Source: an uncultured Clostridia bacterium (GTDB lineage: Bacteria; Bacillota; Clostridia; Lachnospirales; Lachnospiraceae). Taken from it: a stretch of 6,977 nt of DNA. A program made the translations under genes and the position numbers. Positions 6,245 to 6,977 of the stretch are shown here, piece after piece. A model generated the notes under the pieces. That model did no database searches. It was not told where the DNA came from and saw nothing but the letters and a program-made list of their open reading frames with translations. Numbering within the stretch: the first letter of the stretch is position 1; each line of letters starts with the position of its first letter. The stretch is taken from positions 1 to 6,977 of the forward strand of contig CALZBV010000133.1 of NCBI GenBank assembly GCA_945622055.1, read 5' to 3'.

Positions 6245-6977
6245 ATGAAACAGATGTTGGAACAAGGAACAGGAGCTTTTTTGTGTGCTGTGTTGCCTGC
6301 AGCAGGAGCGATTCTACGATTTGTGCTGTTTGCGTTTTACACGCATTTGGAAAAGGCCTGCCAGAGGATGAAGGACACGGAGAACAAAACGATACATAGA
6401 TTGCGGACGGAGCTGAGACGCAGAAAGAAGAACGGGGTCGGAGAGAAAACGATAGATTCTTATACCGGGTTTTATTTGGGAAGCTGCAGACTTTTCGGAA
6501 TTCCTCTGCAAACGCTGGAACGGGTCAGTAACCGTGTGCCGGTAATGTCACTTCTGGTCAGCGGAATTCTGGCCTGTTCCTGTATCTTTTTTCAGCTGGA
6601 CCCGGGGTGGGTGCTCGGAATGCTGTTTTTTGGTGTTTTGTATGCTACGGGGCTGATGCTGATTGACATGTTTTTTGGAATCGAAGAAAAAAAGAATCGG
6701 ATATGCTTTTGTTTTTGTGACTTCGCAAGAGTGTTGTTTGCAGCAGAAGAAGCACCTGAACAAAGTCCTATGGAGCAGGTGCTTGCATTTCCTTTGGTAA
6801 CGGAGCGATTATCCAAAACGACGGAAACGGAGGAACGCGAACCACAAAAGGAAGGAAAGAAAGCTGCTTCACCGGCAAAGAAGGAAGAGGCAGGAAAGAG
6901 GCCGGAAGCAGGAAAGGGAAAAAAGGAAGGCAGGGCCCAGGAGGAAAAACGCAGACTGACGGAGGAGCTGTTAAAGG
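6245..6977 (+). CDS. Unrecognised membrane protein with charged C-terminal tail, cut off by the window edge
   Basis: I do not recognise this family. From the ATG at 6245 (AAAGGAGA at 6233-6240, 4 nt upstream) 244 codons are open to the right edge. One hydrophobic segment lies at about residues 11-33, then a basic, hydrophilic stretch (37-70, containing RRRKK). A hydrophobic pair follows at about 99-118 and 121-144, separated by DPGW, suggesting three membrane helices. After these comes CFCFCDF with Cys154, Cys156 and Cys158. From about residue 185 the protein is a hydrophilic tail rich in Lys, Glu, Ala and Gly, probably disordered, including the near-repeat EAGKRP-EAGKGK (215-226). By the positive-inside rule the basic stretch 37-70 is likely cytosolic. 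The end and any C-terminal domain lie outside the window. Its own promoter separates it from the ktr genes. Confidence 0.75.
   Translation, partial: MKQMLEQGTGAFLCAVLPAAGAILRFVLFAFYTHLEKACQRMKDTENKTIHRLRTELRRRKKNGVGEKTIDSYTGFYLGSCRLFGIPLQTLERVSNRVPVMSLLVSGILACSCIFFQLDPGWVLGMLFFGVLYATGLMLIDMFFGIEEKKNRICFCFCDFARVLFAAEEAPEQSPMEQVLAFPLVTERLSKTTETEEREPQKEGKKAASPAKKEEAGKRPEAGKGKKEGRAQEEKRRLTEELLK
6887..6922 (+). repeat. Two imperfect 18-bp repeats in the charged tail of the membrane protein
   Basis: GCAGGAAAG recurs at 6890-6898 and 6908-6916, 18 bp apart and in frame, encoding EAGKRP followed by EAGKGK. The surrounding DNA is strongly purine-rich. This looks like local expansion within a low-complexity coding segment and not a mobile element. 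Confidence 0.5.

Noticed and set aside
6314..6816. Minus-strand frames of 65-74 codons opposite the right-edge membrane protein
   Set aside because: The plus-strand frame is longer, open to the edge, and has a promoter, ribosome binding site and coherent hydrophobic segments.

Overview
The window looks like chromosomal core sequence from a low-to-mid GC Firmicute of the class Clostridia, most likely Lachnospiraceae. The reasons are strong AGGAGG-type ribosome binding sites, consensus sigma-A type promoters, a cytosolic LacI-type sensor fused to a GGDEF domain (a typical clostridial architecture), and a two-gene Ktr/Trk potassium transporter followed by a SpoU rRNA methyltransferase. Genus and species cannot be fixed from the sequence alone. 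I see no insertion sequence, phage gene, CRISPR array, tRNA or rRNA.

Layout. Positions 1-929 (minus strand) hold the first 309 codons of a malic enzyme whose 3' end lies outside the window. A 292-bp AT-rich divergent intergenic region (930-1221) carries two back-to-back promoters, each with a 17-bp spacer: one drives the malic enzyme leftward, the other drives a diguanylate cyclase rightward. The cyclase (1222-3129, GTG start) ends at a textbook Rho-independent terminator (3140-3172). Only 11 bp separate its T-run from the start of the next gene, ktrB. ktrB (3184-4548), ktrA (4589-5257) and a TrmH/SpoU-family RNA methyltransferase (5275-6072) are closely spaced and probably form one operon. 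A 172-bp gap with an extended -10 promoter and a short dyad precedes an unrecognised membrane protein with a long charged tail (6245 to the right edge, incomplete).

How the genes work together. KtrB is the ion-conducting membrane subunit and KtrA its cytosolic nucleotide-binding gating ring, so these two form one potassium uptake system. The methyltransferase modifies RNA and has no obvious mechanistic link to potassium uptake. The cyclase should turn binding of an unknown small molecule into cyclic di-GMP. Malic enzyme links malate and pyruvate pools and shares only the divergent promoter region with the cyclase.

The region is mostly ordinary and I found no convincing new multi-gene system. 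The most worthwhile leads are the ligand-sensing cyclase (unknown ligand, CGC motif, no canonical inhibitory site), the terminator abutting the ktrB ribosome binding site, and the unknown membrane protein at the right edge.
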